Counted from the first letter of the stretch, positions 53,986 through 64,000 are shown. The stretch: 64,000 nucleotides of DNA from Rhodobacterales bacterium (GCA_002747035.1 PDRZ01000017.1:124001-188000), one strand, 5' to 3'. Notes: generated from the letters alone by a model not told the origin. Program-made: numbers and translations.

Positions 53986-55434
53986 ATGATTGATCTGCGT
54001 CCCGTCGGATATGTGATTGGCCTTCTGGTGGCCTTGCTGGGGCTGGCCATGTTCCTGCCCCTGCTGGTCGATCTGGCCGACGGTCAGGGCCATTGGCCGG
54101 CCTTTGCCCAATCGGCTGTGCTGACCGTCATGTCGGGCGGGCTGATTGCGCTGTCCTGCCAAAACGGCACGCGCGAAGGCCTGACGATTCAACAGACCTT
54201 CATTCTGACCACGCTGGTCTGGGTGGCGCTGCCGATCTTCGGGGCGCTGCCGTTCTGGTTCGGGGCGACCGAATCCCGTGCGGTGGACGCGTTTTTCGAG
54301 GCGATGTCGGGCCTGACCACCACCGGGGCCACCGTGCTGTCGGGGCTGGACCAGATGCCGCGCGGATTGCTGTTGTGGCGCGGGTTGCTGCAATGGATCG
54401 GCGGGATCGGGATCATTGTTGTGGCCATGGTGTTCCTGCCCGAACTGCGGGTCGGAGGAATGCAGATTTTCCGCTCGGAAGGCTTTGATACCTTTGGTAA
54501 AATCCTGCCCCGCGCGACCGAGATTTCGTCGCGGATCTCGTCGATCTATATCGGGCTTACCGGGATCTGTGCGCTGGCCTATCTTGCAACGGGGATGGAA
54601 CCCTTTGATGCCAGCGTCCATGCCATGACCACCGTGGCGACGGGCGGGTTTGCCAATTATGACGCCTCGTTTGGTGCCTTCGGGGCCGGGGCCGAATATG
54701 TCGCCGTGGTCTTCATGATGCTGGCCGCCCTGCCGTTTGTGCGGTTTGTCCAATTCACCGCCGGATCGGCCCGCCCGCTGTTGCAAGACCCGCAGATCCG
54801 CGGCTTCTTTGCCACCGCGCTGGTGATCGTGCTGGGCCTGACCCTGTGGCAGTTTACCCAGGTCGTCGGCCCCTCGGAACAGGCGTTTCGCAAGGTGCTG
54901 TTCAACGTGGTCTCGATCCTGACCGGCACCGGTTATGCCAGCACGGATTACATGCTCTGGGGGGTTTTGCCGGTTGCGGTGATCTTCTTTACCGGCCTGA
55001 TCGGAGGCTGTGCGGGCTCTACGGCCTGTTCGGTCAAGATCTTTCGCTATCAACTGCTCTTTGCCTCGATCCGGGCCCAGCTCAAACGCATTCGCGCGCC
55101 CCACGGCGTGTTTACCCCGCGTTACCAGGGGCGACGGATCTCTGACGACGTCCTGAACTCGGTGATGAGCTTTTTCGTCTTTTTCACGGTGACGCTTGGC
55201 CTTGTCTCGGTGCTGTTGTCGATGACCGGTCTGGATTTCACCACCTCGATTTCCGGCGCGGCGGCGGCGCTTGCCAATATCGGCCCCGGGCTGGGCGACA
55301 CCATCGGCCCGGCGGGCAATTTCGCCGCGCTGAATGACACCGCCAAATGGGTGATTTCGGCAACCATGCTGATCGGCCGTCTGGAGCTTCTGGCGGTTTA
55401 CGCGATTTTCACCCTTCAATTCTGGAGAGCCTGA
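53986..55434 (+). CDS. trkH: TrkH family potassium uptake protein
   Basis: Ion-conducting subunit of a Trk-type K+ uptake system, 482 aa, about ten membrane segments. The four selectivity loops are recognisable: SGLTTTGATVLSGL, TVATGGFANYDASF, LTGTGYASTDY and LANIGPGLGD, each with the central Gly. No trkA partner lies in the window. The next gene starts at its stop (TGATG). Confidence 0.94.
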   Translation: MIDLRPVGYVIGLLVALLGLAMFLPLLVDLADGQGHWPAFAQSAVLTVMSGGLIALSCQNGTREGLTIQQTFILTTLVWVALPIFGALPFWFGATESRAVDAFFEAMSGLTTTGATVLSGLDQMPRGLLLWRGLLQWIGGIGIIVVAMVFLPELRVGGMQIFRSEGFDTFGKILPRATEISSRISSIYIGLTGICALAYLATGMEPFDASVHAMTTVATGGFANYDASFGAFGAGAEYVAVVFMMLAALPFVRFVQFTAGSARPLLQDPQIRGFFATALVIVLGLTLWQFTQVVGPSEQAFRKVLFNVVSILTGTGYASTDYMLWGVLPVAVIFFTGLIGGCAGSTACSVKIFRYQLLFASIRAQLKRIRAPHGVFTPRYQGRRISDDVLNSVMSFFVFFTVTLGLVSVLLSMTGLDFTTSISGAAAALANIGPGLGDTIGPAGNFAALNDTAKWVISATMLIGRLELLAVYAIFTLQFWRA

Positions 55435-57035
55435 TGACCACTCGCCCCCTGGGAGCCCAAATCTCCCACATGCTGAAAATGCGCGGTGTTGATACCATTT
55501 TTGGTATCCCCGGTGTGCATAACGTCGAAATGTATCGCGGCATCGAAGAGGCCGGGATCACCCATGTGCTGGCCCGCCATGAACAGGGGGCGGGATTCAT
55601 GGCTGATGGCTATGCCCGCGCCACCGGGCGCCCGGGCGTGGCCTATGTGATCACCGGGCCAGGCCTGTGCAATATCATGACCCCTATGGGACAGGCCTAT
55701 TCCGACAGCGTGCCGATGCTGGTGATTTCCTCCTGTCTGGACGAAACCGCGGCCACGCGGGGGCAGTTGCACCAGATGCTGGACCAACGCGCCGCCGCCG
55801 ACACGGTCTGTGACTGGTCGCACGAGGCCCGCACAGCCACCGCCGCCTATACCCTGATTGATCGCGCCCTGACCGAGTTTGAAACGGATCGTCCCCGCCC
55901 GAAACACATGCAGGTGCCCATCGCCCTGCTTGGGGACCGCGCCGAGGAGGCCCCGGCCACACCCCCCGCGCGGGCAACGCCGCCGCAATCCCCCGACCTG
56001 TCAGAGATTGCCAGGGCGCTCAACGCCGCCCGCAAACCGCTATTTATCTTTGGCGGCGGGCTGGCGCGCTCCGGCAAAACCGATGCGACTGCCGATCTGG
56101 CCCGCGAAACACTGCGCCTGTCCGGGGCTGCGGCCTTCATGACCTATGCCGGTGTTGGCCTGCTGGCCGGGGATGATCCGCAAAGCTTTGGCACCTATCT
56201 GGCGCGCGGGGAAAGCGTGAAATACATCGCCCAATCCGATCTGGTGATCGCCATCGGGACCGAGCTTTCCGAATGTGACCTCTGGCGCGATGACCTGGGC
56301 CACACCGGCCCCCTGATCCGGGTCGATATCGACGCCGAAGTGCTCGTGGATCGCCACCGTGCCGAAACGGTGGTTCAGATGGACGGGGCGGCCTTCCTGA
56401 CCGGGCTCTTGCCCCATCTGACCCCGCGCGATTCCCAATGGGACGCAGCGGATATCGCGGCGGCAAAACACCGTTGGAAGGCCGAAACCGATAGCGACCG
56501 CCCCGGAATCGTGGCGATCTGCGATGCGCTTGCGGCGGTCATGCCGGGCGAAACCATGGTCTATTCCGATATGACCCAATTCGCCTATGTCGCGAGAGAG
56601 GTCTGGGACATGCCCCGCCCCGGCCACTGGCACCACCCCGCGGGGTTCGGCACGCTGGGCTATGCCCTGCCTGCGGCCATTGGCGGCGCGGTGGCGCGGT
56701 CTGGTCTGGGTCTGCCCACGCTGGCCATCGCCGGGGATTACGGGTTTCAATATACGGTTCAGGACCTCGGCACCGCCGTGGAACTGGGCCTGTCCCTGCC
56801 CATCCTGCTTTGGGACAATGCCAAGCTGAAAGAGATCGAAGACAGCATGGTCAGAAGCCAGATCGCCCCGAATGCGGTTGTGGCCCGAAACCCCGATTTC
56901 CTCGCGCTGGCGCGGGCCTATGGGGCAGAGGCGGTGGAACCCGGCTCTTTTGCCGACCTGCAACAGGCGGTGTTGGACGCGTTCGACGCCGACCGTCCCA
57001 CCCTGATCCGCATCACCCCGGCCTTGACGGCGTGA
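55434..57035 (+). CDS. Thiamine-diphosphate enzyme, AruI-like 2-oxo acid decarboxylase
   Basis: A 533-aa member of the acetolactate synthase fold. RGVDTIFGIPGVHNVEMYRG and ARHEQGAGFMADGYARATG (activating Glu at residue 50) are close to 5-guanidino-2-oxopentanoate decarboxylase (AruI) of the arginine transaminase pathway. AGDYGFQYTVQDLGTAVELG followed by LLWDN is the TPP-Mg motif. The substrate is inferred from similarity only. Its ATG shares one base with the trkH stop, an odd pairing in function. Confidence 0.82.
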   Translation: MTTRPLGAQISHMLKMRGVDTIFGIPGVHNVEMYRGIEEAGITHVLARHEQGAGFMADGYARATGRPGVAYVITGPGLCNIMTPMGQAYSDSVPMLVISSCLDETAATRGQLHQMLDQRAAADTVCDWSHEARTATAAYTLIDRALTEFETDRPRPKHMQVPIALLGDRAEEAPATPPARATPPQSPDLSEIARALNAARKPLFIFGGGLARSGKTDATADLARETLRLSGAAAFMTYAGVGLLAGDDPQSFGTYLARGESVKYIAQSDLVIAIGTELSECDLWRDDLGHTGPLIRVDIDAEVLVDRHRAETVVQMDGAAFLTGLLPHLTPRDSQWDAADIAAAKHRWKAETDSDRPGIVAICDALAAVMPGETMVYSDMTQFAYVAREVWDMPRPGHWHHPAGFGTLGYALPAAIGGAVARSGLGLPTLAIAGDYGFQYTVQDLGTAVELGLSLPILLWDNAKLKEIEDSMVRSQIAPNAVVARNPDFLALARAYGAEAVEPGSFADLQQAVLDAFDADRPTLIRITPALTA

Positions 57036-57160
57036 ATGGGGGGCTTGGGCACGGCCTTATCACATCGCCCCGGATGACATCGCCGGAAAGGGGCGCAGCC
57101 CGGCCTCCCGGCCGGGTGTTTCCCTGTGCCAGCCCTTAATCCTGCGACCGTCCTCACCCT

Positions 57161-57487
57161 TCATCCGTCGATCATATGGGGTGCGCGATAGGCGTTGTCG
57201 ATCTTCTTCTCGACAATAAATTCGGGGCAGGATGCACCACGCGGGATCGACGTCAGGAACCAGACAACCTCACCCGGTCGTCCGGCGCGCGAATACTCAC
57301 AGCCCGACGCGTTGGTGTACCAGCGTGACGTCGACAGGTTCGACGCCTGAGGCGCGCGCGTGGCCTGCGTGAGATGCACCATGCTGTCAGGTGCCTTCAG
57401 CGGGGTCTTGATGCCTCCGGCTGCTGCGGTCATCGGGGTCAGGGAAGCGGCGGCCAGAACGGCGCTCGCGGCAATCGTCTTGAACAT
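57161..57487 (-). CDS. Small secreted protein of unknown function
   Basis: A 108-aa protein with a signal peptide (MFKTIAASAVLAAASLTPMTAAA) and a mature part with two Cys (SGCEYSRAG, GASCPEFIV) that could form a disulfide. GGAGATG lies upstream of the ATG at 57487. No family is recognised. It stands alone; the sequence up to 57720 shows no other gene. Confidence 0.65.
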   Translation of the reverse strand: MFKTIAASAVLAAASLTPMTAAAGGIKTPLKAPDSMVHLTQATRAPQASNLSTSRWYTNASGCEYSRAGRPGEVVWFLTSIPRGASCPEFIVEKKIDNAYRAPHMIDG

Positions 57488-57720
57488 GGTTTCATCTCCA
57501 CTCTGTCCGCCCTTGCGGTGCGGGGTTACGTGCTCCCACGGCACGGGAATGAAACTGCGCCTGACGGGTTAACACCGGGTTAATCCGGGCGCGCGGAATA
57601 AGGTGGAATTTAGCGAAATGGTAATGGGTGCGCGCGGCTGGTTCACGATTGCGCGTCAGGTGAAAGGCACCGGAATCGGTGCCGCGCCGGTGCCCGGGGG
57701 GTGTTCTGGCGGTGCCCATA

Positions 57721-57756
57721 AAACACCCCCGCCGAAAGCCATGATTCGACGGGGGT
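57721..57756 (-). terminator. Terminator of the SPOR/pseudoprotease gene
   Basis: Read on the minus strand, ACCCCCGTCGAA pairs with TTCGGCGGGGGT (one T-G pair) around an 8-nt loop and is followed by GTTTTATGG. It is 28 bp after the stop at 57785. Confidence 0.85.
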
Positions 57757-57784
57757 TAACAGGTGTTCGGGTGTGTGGTCGGGA

Positions 57785-59575
57785 TCACTCCCAACAACTG
57801 ACCAGCACTGTCATGCCCATGGCCCTGCGGGTCAGAACCTCTGGCGCGATGGGACCGTTGCCGCGGGCATCGGTTACGGTGACGCCGGCCCGGTCCAACA
57901 CCGCGCGAATGGCATCTGCATCGGCGGCAAACGCGACCTCCTCGGGAAGCTGGCGACTGCCTGTAAGGGCAGGCAACAGCATCCCCATCACGGCACCGCT
58001 GTCATCGAAAACCGGGCCGCCCGCATCGCCGGGCAGGGCGACAAGCGCAAGGCGTTTGAGGTTTGCTTCTCCGCGTAACCCTTTAACATCTCTGAGTTTT
58101 CCAAAGGTCAGCGTGGGCGCGCCCAGGATGCCTTCATAAGAAAACCCGGAAACGGCCACATCCGATTGCAGCCGCGGCACCCCGCGCCGCAGCGCCGCCA
58201 CCGTGCCCGGCGCCAGGGTTTCCCGAGCGCGCAGGATGGCAATGCCGCGCCCCTCGTCGCTGGCCAGAACCGAGGCCTCGTGAATGTGGTCCAGCGTAAT
58301 GCGGCCACAGCCGGCCACGGCCTGCGCCGTCGTCACAACCGTACCGCGCCCGTCAATGAAAAACCCCGAACGCGACAGTTTCGGCTTGCGGATCTCAAGG
58401 CCGGACAGAAGGTCAATGGCCTGTTCGTCGGCACCCTCATCCGGGCTCATGGCACCGTCCAAACGTTTGAAACTCTTCTGCATTTCCCCCAACAGCCGGG
58501 TCCGGCGCTCTTCGTCACCTGCGGGCCAGATCAGGGTGAAGCCCTTGATTTCACCGTTTTTCAGACTGGCTTGGGTATGGCTGACAAAATCCCCTCCCTG
58601 ACCGATCAGCATGAAGCTTTGGTTGTTGCGCTCGCGCGGGCCTTCTTCTGGAACGATTTCAAGAGTTTGCATGATGTCATAGAGACCATGTAACGTGTTG
58701 CGGTCGCCTTGCTGGCTGATCAGCAACACCCGCGCCGGAATGTCTCCGGTGGCGTCGAAATGCGCGAAGGGTGGGGAGTATTTGGTGAACTTGACCACCC
58801 CGGTGGGCAGTTTCATCTCGATCCCGGCGGTCGTATCGGCCACGGTAGAAAGCCCAAGACCCTCCAGTATCGCATTGTATTGTTTGCGCAATTCGGCGCG
58901 TTGCCCGGTGGTCATGATCCCCGTGGGCTTGTATCCGTTGGCGTCCTGCCACTGTCCCATGGAGCTGCGCGTACCCCGGCCATAGGCACCGTCAATGGCC
59001 CCGGCATAATGTCCGGCCCATTTGAGCATGGATTGCAGCTCTTTGCGTTCGTCCCGGGTCATCCGGGCTTCGCTGGCGCGGGCCTCTCTTGGGGTTTCAT
59101 CCGGTGTGCGAAACTCGGGTTTCTGGGGGGCTGCGGGGGTCGCTGGTGTCGCCTCCGCCACGGTGTCGGCCGCGCTTTCGGGCTGCTGTGTGGAGGATTG
59201 CGCAACCTGTGGCGTTTGCGATGCCGCGTCGGGCAGGTTTAGCAAATTCGCGCCAACCGGCCAGAACTGCTGACGAAAATCGCTGCTTCTGGCGATATAG
59301 GAATCGCGTGGAATCTCACCTTCGGCCCGATAAACCTGTAACACCCGCTGCGCGTCTTCGCGGGTATAGGGGCCAAGCGCGATCCCATACCACCCGCCGC
59401 CAAGCGCAAACCCGTTCACATCCGGCAACCGCCTCGCATAGTCGCGAATCCGTGCCTGGGTGGTGTTCAGACTGGGATGCGCCTCAACCTGGACCCAGGC
59501 CAGGTCGGTCTGTGCCCATGCCATGCGAACACTTGCCGCAACCATCAGAAAAATAGTGAAAAATAGTCGTGCCAT
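57785..59575 (-). CDS. SPOR / peptidoglycan-binding protein with an inactive trypsin-like domain
   Basis: A 596-aa exported protein. A signal peptide ([10 protein letters not shown]) is followed by a SPOR-like domain (about 22-100: [28 protein letters not shown]), a Pro/Ala linker, a PG_binding_1 domain (about 175-230: [21 protein letters not shown]) and a trypsin-like domain (about 395-560). There the Ser motif GDSGGP is GDAGGP, the His region reads [10 protein letters not shown] and the usual Asp is not apparent, so proteolysis is unlikely. It probably binds septal or cell-wall peptidoglycan. Confidence 0.82.
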   Translation of the reverse strand: MARLFFTIFLMVAASVRMAWAQTDLAWVQVEAHPSLNTTQARIRDYARRLPDVNGFALGGGWYGIALGPYTREDAQRVLQVYRAEGEIPRDSYIARSSDFRQQFWPVGANLLNLPDAASQTPQVAQSSTQQPESAADTVAEATPATPAAPQKPEFRTPDETPREARASEARMTRDERKELQSMLKWAGHYAGAIDGAYGRGTRSSMGQWQDANGYKPTGIMTTGQRAELRKQYNAILEGLGLSTVADTTAGIEMKLPTGVVKFTKYSPPFAHFDATGDIPARVLLISQQGDRNTLHGLYDIMQTLEIVPEEGPRERNNQSFMLIGQGGDFVSHTQASLKNGEIKGFTLIWPAGDEERRTRLLGEMQKSFKRLDGAMSPDEGADEQAIDLLSGLEIRKPKLSRSGFFIDGRGTVVTTAQAVAGCGRITLDHIHEASVLASDEGRGIAILRARETLAPGTVAALRRGVPRLQSDVAVSGFSYEGILGAPTLTFGKLRDVKGLRGEANLKRLALVALPGDAGGPVFDDSGAVMGMLLPALTGSRQLPEEVAFAADADAIRAVLDRAGVTVTDARGNGPIAPEVLTRRAMGMTVLVSCWE

Positions 59576-59757
59576 GGTGCTGCTGTCTGCCCTTGCTCAA
59601 AATACCTCGTCCCACGTCGCGCGCGGGATTTGTGGGGTGTTTTACCAAATCCCACGCCTCATGCACCCAAATAATGCGTGAGCGTGCAATTGACCCTTGT
59701 GCGATAGGTCAATACATCAGGGCGCAAATGCGTATCCCGCAAAGGAAAGGGCCCCCA

Positions 59758-60702
59758 ATGGCATCCGATCTGGCCAAACCCCGCAGTTTTCAGGAGATCA
59801 TCCTGAGGCTTCAGAATTACTGGGCCGAAAAAGGCTGTGCGATCATGCAGCCCTATGACATGGAAGTTGGCGCAGGCACCTTTCACCCGGCCACCACCCT
59901 GCGCTCGCTGGGCAGCAAATCCTGGGCCGCGGCTTATGTGCAACCCTCGCGCCGCCCCACGGACGGGCGCTATGGGGAAAACCCCAACCGGTTGCAGCAT
60001 TATTACCAGTATCAGGTTCTGATCAAACCATCGCCGCCGAACCTGCAAGACCTGTATCTGGGCAGCCTTGCCGCCATCGGCATCGACATGGACCTGCACG
60101 ATATCCGGTTTGTCGAAGACGATTGGGAATCCCCGACGCTGGGGGCCTGGGGGCTGGGTTGGGAGGTCTGGTGCGACGGGATGGAAGTCAGCCAGTTCAC
60201 GTATTTTCAACAGGTTGGCGGCCATGACTGCCACCCGGTATCGGGTGAGCTGACCTATGGTCTGGAACGTCTGGCCATGTATGTGCTGGGCGTGGATCAC
60301 GTGATGGACATGCCGTTCAACGCCCCCGACGCGCCGATTGCGTTGACATATGGCGACGTGTTCAGGCAGACAGAACAGGAATACAGCCGCTGGAATTTTG
60401 ATGTGGCCAACACGGATGTGCTTCTGAAGCAATTCGAAGAGGCCGAGGCCGAGGTGGAAAACATTCTGGGCCGCACGCACACGGATCCGAAAACCGGCAC
60501 TCGCATCATCATGGCGCACCCGGCCTATGACCAATGTATCAAGGCCTCGCATCTGTTCAACCTGCTGGACGCGCGCGGCGTGATTTCCGTCACCGAGCGT
60601 CAGGCCTATATCGGTCGCGTGCGCGCGCTGGCCAGGCAATGCGCGGATGCCTTCGTGCAGACCGAAGCCGGGGGTTACGTGTCCGGGGCAGCCGAAACAT
60701 GA
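59758..60702 (+). CDS. glyQ: Glycyl-tRNA synthetase alpha subunit
   Basis: Catalytic subunit of the alpha2-beta2 glycyl-tRNA synthetase. [31 protein letters not shown] and [21 protein letters not shown] are diagnostic. AAAGGAAAGG precedes the ATG at 59758 (314 aa). Its TGA overlaps the next start (ATGA), and glyS follows after a small membrane protein. Confidence 0.96.
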   Translation: MASDLAKPRSFQEIILRLQNYWAEKGCAIMQPYDMEVGAGTFHPATTLRSLGSKSWAAAYVQPSRRPTDGRYGENPNRLQHYYQYQVLIKPSPPNLQDLYLGSLAAIGIDMDLHDIRFVEDDWESPTLGAWGLGWEVWCDGMEVSQFTYFQQVGGHDCHPVSGELTYGLERLAMYVLGVDHVMDMPFNAPDAPIALTYGDVFRQTEQEYSRWNFDVANTDVLLKQFEEAEAEVENILGRTHTDPKTGTRIIMAHPAYDQCIKASHLFNLLDARGVISVTERQAYIGRVRALARQCADAFVQTEAGGYVSGAAET

Positions 60703-61223
60703 GCGGTAAACTGGTAGCGGGGGCAATTGTCGTGATTTCACTGATGGCAGGGGTGGCGATCTACTACCTCCAGATTTATGCGTTTTATGACAAGGTGGCG
60801 GTGCATGGCAGCGAAGATGTCATGCTGACCCCATTTGGCGCGACCAAGGCCGAACCGATCCTTTACGAGAATTTTCAGGCGATTGATGCCGATAGCTCTC
60901 CCATCCGCTATCGCGCCTGTTTTACCACGCCCCAAAGCATTGCCATGCTGACCGAAACCTATGAACCCTATGAAGGGGCCGAACCCCGCGTTGCGCCGGG
61001 GTGGTTTGACTGTTTTGATGCCAAGGCAATTGGCGCGGCGCTGGAACGTGGCGAGGCGCTGGCCTTTCTGGGGCAACGCAACGTGACCTATGGGGTGGAT
61101 CGCGTGGTGGCGATCCTTCCTGACGGGCGTGGCTTTACCTGGCACCAGATCAACCATTGCGGCGAAGAGGTGTTTGACGGCAAACCCGTTCCCGCCGACT
61201 GTCCGCCCCGAGATGAAAACTAA
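60699..61223 (+). CDS. DUF6446 family membrane-anchored protein
   Basis: A 174-aa protein with one N-terminal helix ([21 protein letters not shown]) and a soluble domain with conserved Cys positions ([32 protein letters not shown]). It is placed between glyQ and glyS in many Rhodobacterales. Function is unknown; the four-base overlap with glyQ implies co-translation, but a role in tRNA charging is not indicated. Confidence 0.8.
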   Translation: MSGKLVAGAIVVISLMAGVAIYYLQIYAFYDKVAVHGSEDVMLTPFGATKAEPILYENFQAIDADSSPIRYRACFTTPQSIAMLTETYEPYEGAEPRVAPGWFDCFDAKAIGAALERGEALAFLGQRNVTYGVDRVVAILPDGRGFTWHQINHCGEEVFDGKPVPADCPPRDEN

Positions 61224-61244
61224 CGCCCGGAAAGGCGACCCGAC

Positions 61245-63497
61245 ATGCCCAATCTGCTGATCGAACTGTTCTCTGAAGAAATCCCCGCGCGTATGCAGGC
61301 CCGTGCCGCCGGGGATTTGAAAAAACGTGTCACCGACGGTCTGGTCGAGGCGGGTCTGACCTATGCGGGGGCGGCGGCATTTTCGACCCCGCGCCGGTTG
61401 ACGCTGGCGTTGGAAGGGCTGCTGGCGGAAAGCCCGACGGTGAGGGAAGAACGCAAAGGTCCCAAGGTGGGCGCGCCCGAGAAGGCCATCGAAGGTTTCC
61501 TGCGCGGTGCCGGGGTCGGGCGCAACGATCTGGAAGAACGTGAAACGCCCAAGGGGGCGGTGTACTTTGCCACCATTACCCGGCCCGGACGTCCGGCGGC
61601 CATGATCGTGGCCGAGGTGCTGGAAGACGTGATCCGCAATTTCCCCTGGCCCAAATCCATGCGCTGGGGTGCAGGCACGTTGCGTTGGGTGCGCCCGCTG
61701 CATTCCATTCTCTGTGTGCTTGAGGATGAGACAGACACCGAGGTGGTGCCGATGGTGATCGACGGGATTGAGGCCGGAAACACCACCGAAGGCCACCGGT
61801 TCATGGGGGCCGGCCGGTTCGCTGTGACCGGGTTCGGGGACTATGCGGCCAAGCTCAAACGCGACCACGTCATCCTGGACGCCGAAGAGCGCGCCGCTCA
61901 TATCTGGCAGGACGCCACCAACATGGCCTTTGCTGCCGGGTTGGAGGTGGTCGAGGATCGCGGGCTGTTGGCCGAGGTGGCCGGGCTGGTGGAATGGCCC
62001 GTCGTGCTGATGGGCGAGATCGGCGAAGAGTTTCTGGGCCTGCCCGCCGAGGTGCTGCAAACCTCGATGAAAGAGCATCAGAAGTTCTTTTCCGTGAAAG
62101 ACCCCAAAACAGGGCGGATCGTGCGATTTGTCACCGTGGCCAACCGCGAAACTGCCGATCACGGGGCGACCATTCTGGCCGGCAACCAGAAGGTGCTGTC
62201 GGCGCGGCTGGCTGATGCCAAATTTTTCTGGGAAAACGATCTGCGCGTGGCGACCGGGGGCATGGAGGCCTGGACCGACCAGTTGGAGAACGTGACCTTT
62301 GAACGCCAGTTGGGCACTCAGGCGGCACGGATCCGGCGGATCGCCCGTCTGGCCCGCGAACTTGCGCCCGTGACCGGGGCAGACGCGGATATGGCCGCCC
62401 AGGCGGCGCTGGTGGCCAAGGCCGATCTGAGTTCCGAGATGGTCTATGAATTCCCGGAATTGCAGGGGCTGATGGGTCGCTATTATGCCGAGGCCGCAGG
62501 GCTGCCCGCGCCGGTGGCCATGGCCTGTGAACAGCATTATTCGCCGCTGGGGCCTTCGGATGATGTGCCAACTGATCCGGTGGCCATGGCGGTGGCGCTG
62601 GCGGACAAGCTGGACACGCTGACGGGGTTCTGGGCCATTGATGAAAAACCTACCGGGTCCAAAGACCCGTTTGCGCTGCGTCGGGCGGCGCTGGGGGTGA
62701 TCCGTATCATCCTGTCGGGCAACCTGCGGCTGAAACTGGACCGGTATATCGACAGCGCGCTGTTGACCCACAAGATTTCATTGAATCGTGCCAGGGCGCA
62801 GGACGGCGAAATCGACACGCTGGAAGAGGTGCTGGAAGAAATCGCTGACCATGGCGTGTTTGGCGCGGCCTGGGCTGCCGTGATCGACCGGCTCGCGGGC
62901 AACGTCGATGCGCCTAAGACCGGCGAAGGCTCGCTCTTGCGCACGGTTGGCAACGCGGTGCCGGACCTCAGTACGGATCTGCTGGCGTTTTTCCATGACC
63001 GGCTGAAAGTGCACCTGCGGGATCAGGGGCTGCGCCACGACGTGATCGACGCCTGCCTTGAAATCGGAGGCGGTGATGACCTGTCGCAACTGGTCCACCG
63101 GGCCGAGGCGCTGGGGGCGTTCCTTGGAACCGAAGATGGTGACAACCTGCTTCAGGGCTTCAAACGCGCCAATAACATCCTGACCCAGGCCGAAGAAAAA
63201 GACGGGGTGAAGTATTCCTATGGGGCGGATGTGAAATTCGCCGAAACGGAAGAAGAGAAAACCCTCTTTGCCACGCTGGACCGCGAGGGGGAAGCGATCT
63301 CTTCGGCCATCGAGGCCGAAGATTTCGCGGCCGCCATGGGCGGCATGGCCGCGCTGCGGCAACCGATCGATGCCTTTTTCGAGGCTGTGCAGATCAACAC
63401 CGAAAACGAGGTGCTGCGCCGAAACCGGCTGAACCTGCTGTCGCGAATCCGGGCCACCTGCCTGACCGTGGCCGACCTTGGCAAGATCCAGGGCTGA
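61245..63497 (+). CDS. glyS: Glycyl-tRNA synthetase beta subunit
   Basis: tRNA-binding subunit of glycyl-tRNA synthetase, 750 aa. LLIELFSEEIPARMQ, FSTPRRLTLALEGL and SMRWGAGTLRWVRPLHSIL at the N-terminal half, SMKEHQKFFSV in the centre and ADKLDTLTGFWAI in the HD-like domain identify it. The C-terminal anticodon-binding part is present, so the gene is complete. AAAGGCGA lies before the ATG. Confidence 0.96.
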   Translation: MPNLLIELFSEEIPARMQARAAGDLKKRVTDGLVEAGLTYAGAAAFSTPRRLTLALEGLLAESPTVREERKGPKVGAPEKAIEGFLRGAGVGRNDLEERETPKGAVYFATITRPGRPAAMIVAEVLEDVIRNFPWPKSMRWGAGTLRWVRPLHSILCVLEDETDTEVVPMVIDGIEAGNTTEGHRFMGAGRFAVTGFGDYAAKLKRDHVILDAEERAAHIWQDATNMAFAAGLEVVEDRGLLAEVAGLVEWPVVLMGEIGEEFLGLPAEVLQTSMKEHQKFFSVKDPKTGRIVRFVTVANRETADHGATILAGNQKVLSARLADAKFFWENDLRVATGGMEAWTDQLENVTFERQLGTQAARIRRIARLARELAPVTGADADMAAQAALVAKADLSSEMVYEFPELQGLMGRYYAEAAGLPAPVAMACEQHYSPLGPSDDVPTDPVAMAVALADKLDTLTGFWAIDEKPTGSKDPFALRRAALGVIRIILSGNLRLKLDRYIDSALLTHKISLNRARAQDGEIDTLEEVLEEIADHGVFGAAWAAVIDRLAGNVDAPKTGEGSLLRTVGNAVPDLSTDLLAFFHDRLKVHLRDQGLRHDVIDACLEIGGGDDLSQLVHRAEALGAFLGTEDGDNLLQGFKRANNILTQAEEKDGVKYSYGADVKFAETEEEKTLFATLDREGEAISSAIEAEDFAAAMGGMAALRQPIDAFFEAVQINTENEVLRRNRLNLLSRIRATCLTVADLGKIQG

Positions 63498-63734
63498 TCG
63501 GGTCAATCCCGAGCGAGACAGTCTGTAAGGACTGGCGCGCGGTCCGTCGTGCATCCCACCGCGCCGCGCGCCACCTCTTGCCCCACGATCAGGAGATGGA
63601 TCTTGCGATCTGTCATCCTGTGTGTCGCCGCCTTGCCCATTTTCCCCTTCTTTCCACGGTCATACCCCAAGCTTTTCCTTGTCAGACCCGCGCAACCGCC
63701 TATGCTGCGGCGGAACCGCAAAACAGGTGCCGCA

Positions 63735-64000
63735 GTGCAGCAAATTGATCCAGCGCAGCAAGAAGACCCCAACGTCACCCTGATCACGCCGACGGCACCC
63801 ATGTCGTCCGGCACCCACGGGGGGCGGGCGAAATGCCTTCAACGGCTTATTCGTCTGGATTTGCCCGTGCCCAAAACGGTGGCTCTGTCGTTTGACGCCG
63901 TACACGAGATTGCCGCCGGAAACATGCCGGACATGGCCGCATTGCTTGCGCCGTTCGGCGCGGCCCCCCTGCTTTGTGTTCGGCCCAGTTCGGAAGACCC
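63735..64000 (+). CDS. PPDK-like PEP/pyruvate-binding protein (5' part only)
   Basis: The window ends inside this gene. The visible 88 residues contain PNVTLITPTAPMSSGTHGGR and RLIRLDLPVPKTVALSFDAV, then LLCVRPSSED, which resemble the N-terminal nucleotide-binding region of pyruvate phosphate dikinase-like proteins, commonly found after glyS in this order. A GTG at 63735 with CAGGTG upstream fits the homologous start; an ATG at 63702 in frame is the alternative. The 237-bp gap after glyS shows no other gene. Confidence 0.7.
   Translation, partial: MQQIDPAQQEDPNVTLITPTAPMSSGTHGGRAKCLQRLIRLDLPVPKTVALSFDAVHEIAAGNMPDMAALLAPFGAAPLLCVRPSSED

Noticed and set aside
63503-63814. Minus-strand frame after glyS containing MTDRKIHLLIVGQ.
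   Set aside because: No binding site, no recognisable domain, and it runs into the start of the PPDK-like gene on the other strand.

Overview
The window looks like a chromosomal segment of a marine alphaproteobacterium of the order Rhodobacterales (Roseobacter type). The evidence is the gene order rpoZ-rsh-pdxJ-acpS-lepB-rnc, the aerobic cobalamin (cob) locus, the hflK-hflC-DUF2065-degP block, a SAM-II type riboswitch before metZ, the glyQ-DUF6446-glyS-PPDK order, high G+C, and many ATGA start/stop overlaps. No rRNA, tRNA, CRISPR array, prophage or intact insertion sequence was seen.

Layout. 1-7.0 kb is a leftward housekeeping run (folK, rpoZ, rsh, a DUF2062 membrane protein, pdxJ, acpS, lepB, rnc). 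7.2-15 kb holds an NYN-domain protein, a cytochrome c remnant, ispH, a methyltransferase, rnhA, a GlsB-type protein, fmt, two adjacent deformylase genes (one lacking the catalytic residues), a MalY/PatB aminotransferase and a small conserved protein. 15.2-25 kb is the cobalamin locus: a leftward operon (63-aa protein, cbiX, cobH, cobL, cobI, a cbiG-cobJ fusion, cobM) behind a structured leader, and a rightward operon (DUF1636, cobC, cobD), with an orphan receiver-domain gene between them. An MltB-type transglycosylase follows.

26.3-36.6 kb is an accessory catabolic island: a class III aminotransferase and an IclR regulator face a rightward operon tctC-tctB-tctA, aldehyde dehydrogenase, a phospholyase-like class III enzyme, an APH-family kinase and a Tm-1-like/UPF0261 protein. 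The last enzymes read as a pathway: kinase phosphorylates an amino alcohol, the phospholyase eliminates phosphate and ammonia to an aldehyde, and the dehydrogenase oxidises it. 36.6-48.3 kb returns to core genes (recO, a META lipoprotein, tetR, rpiA, gor, hflKC, degP, ferredoxin, a DUF900-like hydrolase, a DksA-type zinc finger).

48.6-57 kb carries a second hydrolase, the riboswitch-controlled metZ with ridA, folE2, trkH and an AruI-like thiamine-diphosphate enzyme. 57.1-64 kb holds a small secreted protein, a SPOR/peptidoglycan-binding protein with a catalytically dead trypsin fold, glyQ, a DUF6446 protein, glyS and the start of a PPDK-like gene cut by the window edge.

The most unusual non-coding content is a set of short interspersed elements. 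Three families (called A, B and C here, about 112-117 bp, with short terminal inverted repeats) are clustered at 44.8-45.1 kb and 53.4-53.7 kb, with further single copies at 7.0 and 15.1 kb. A fourth family (D) keeps its single-stranded core but has completely different, perfectly paired stems in its two best copies.
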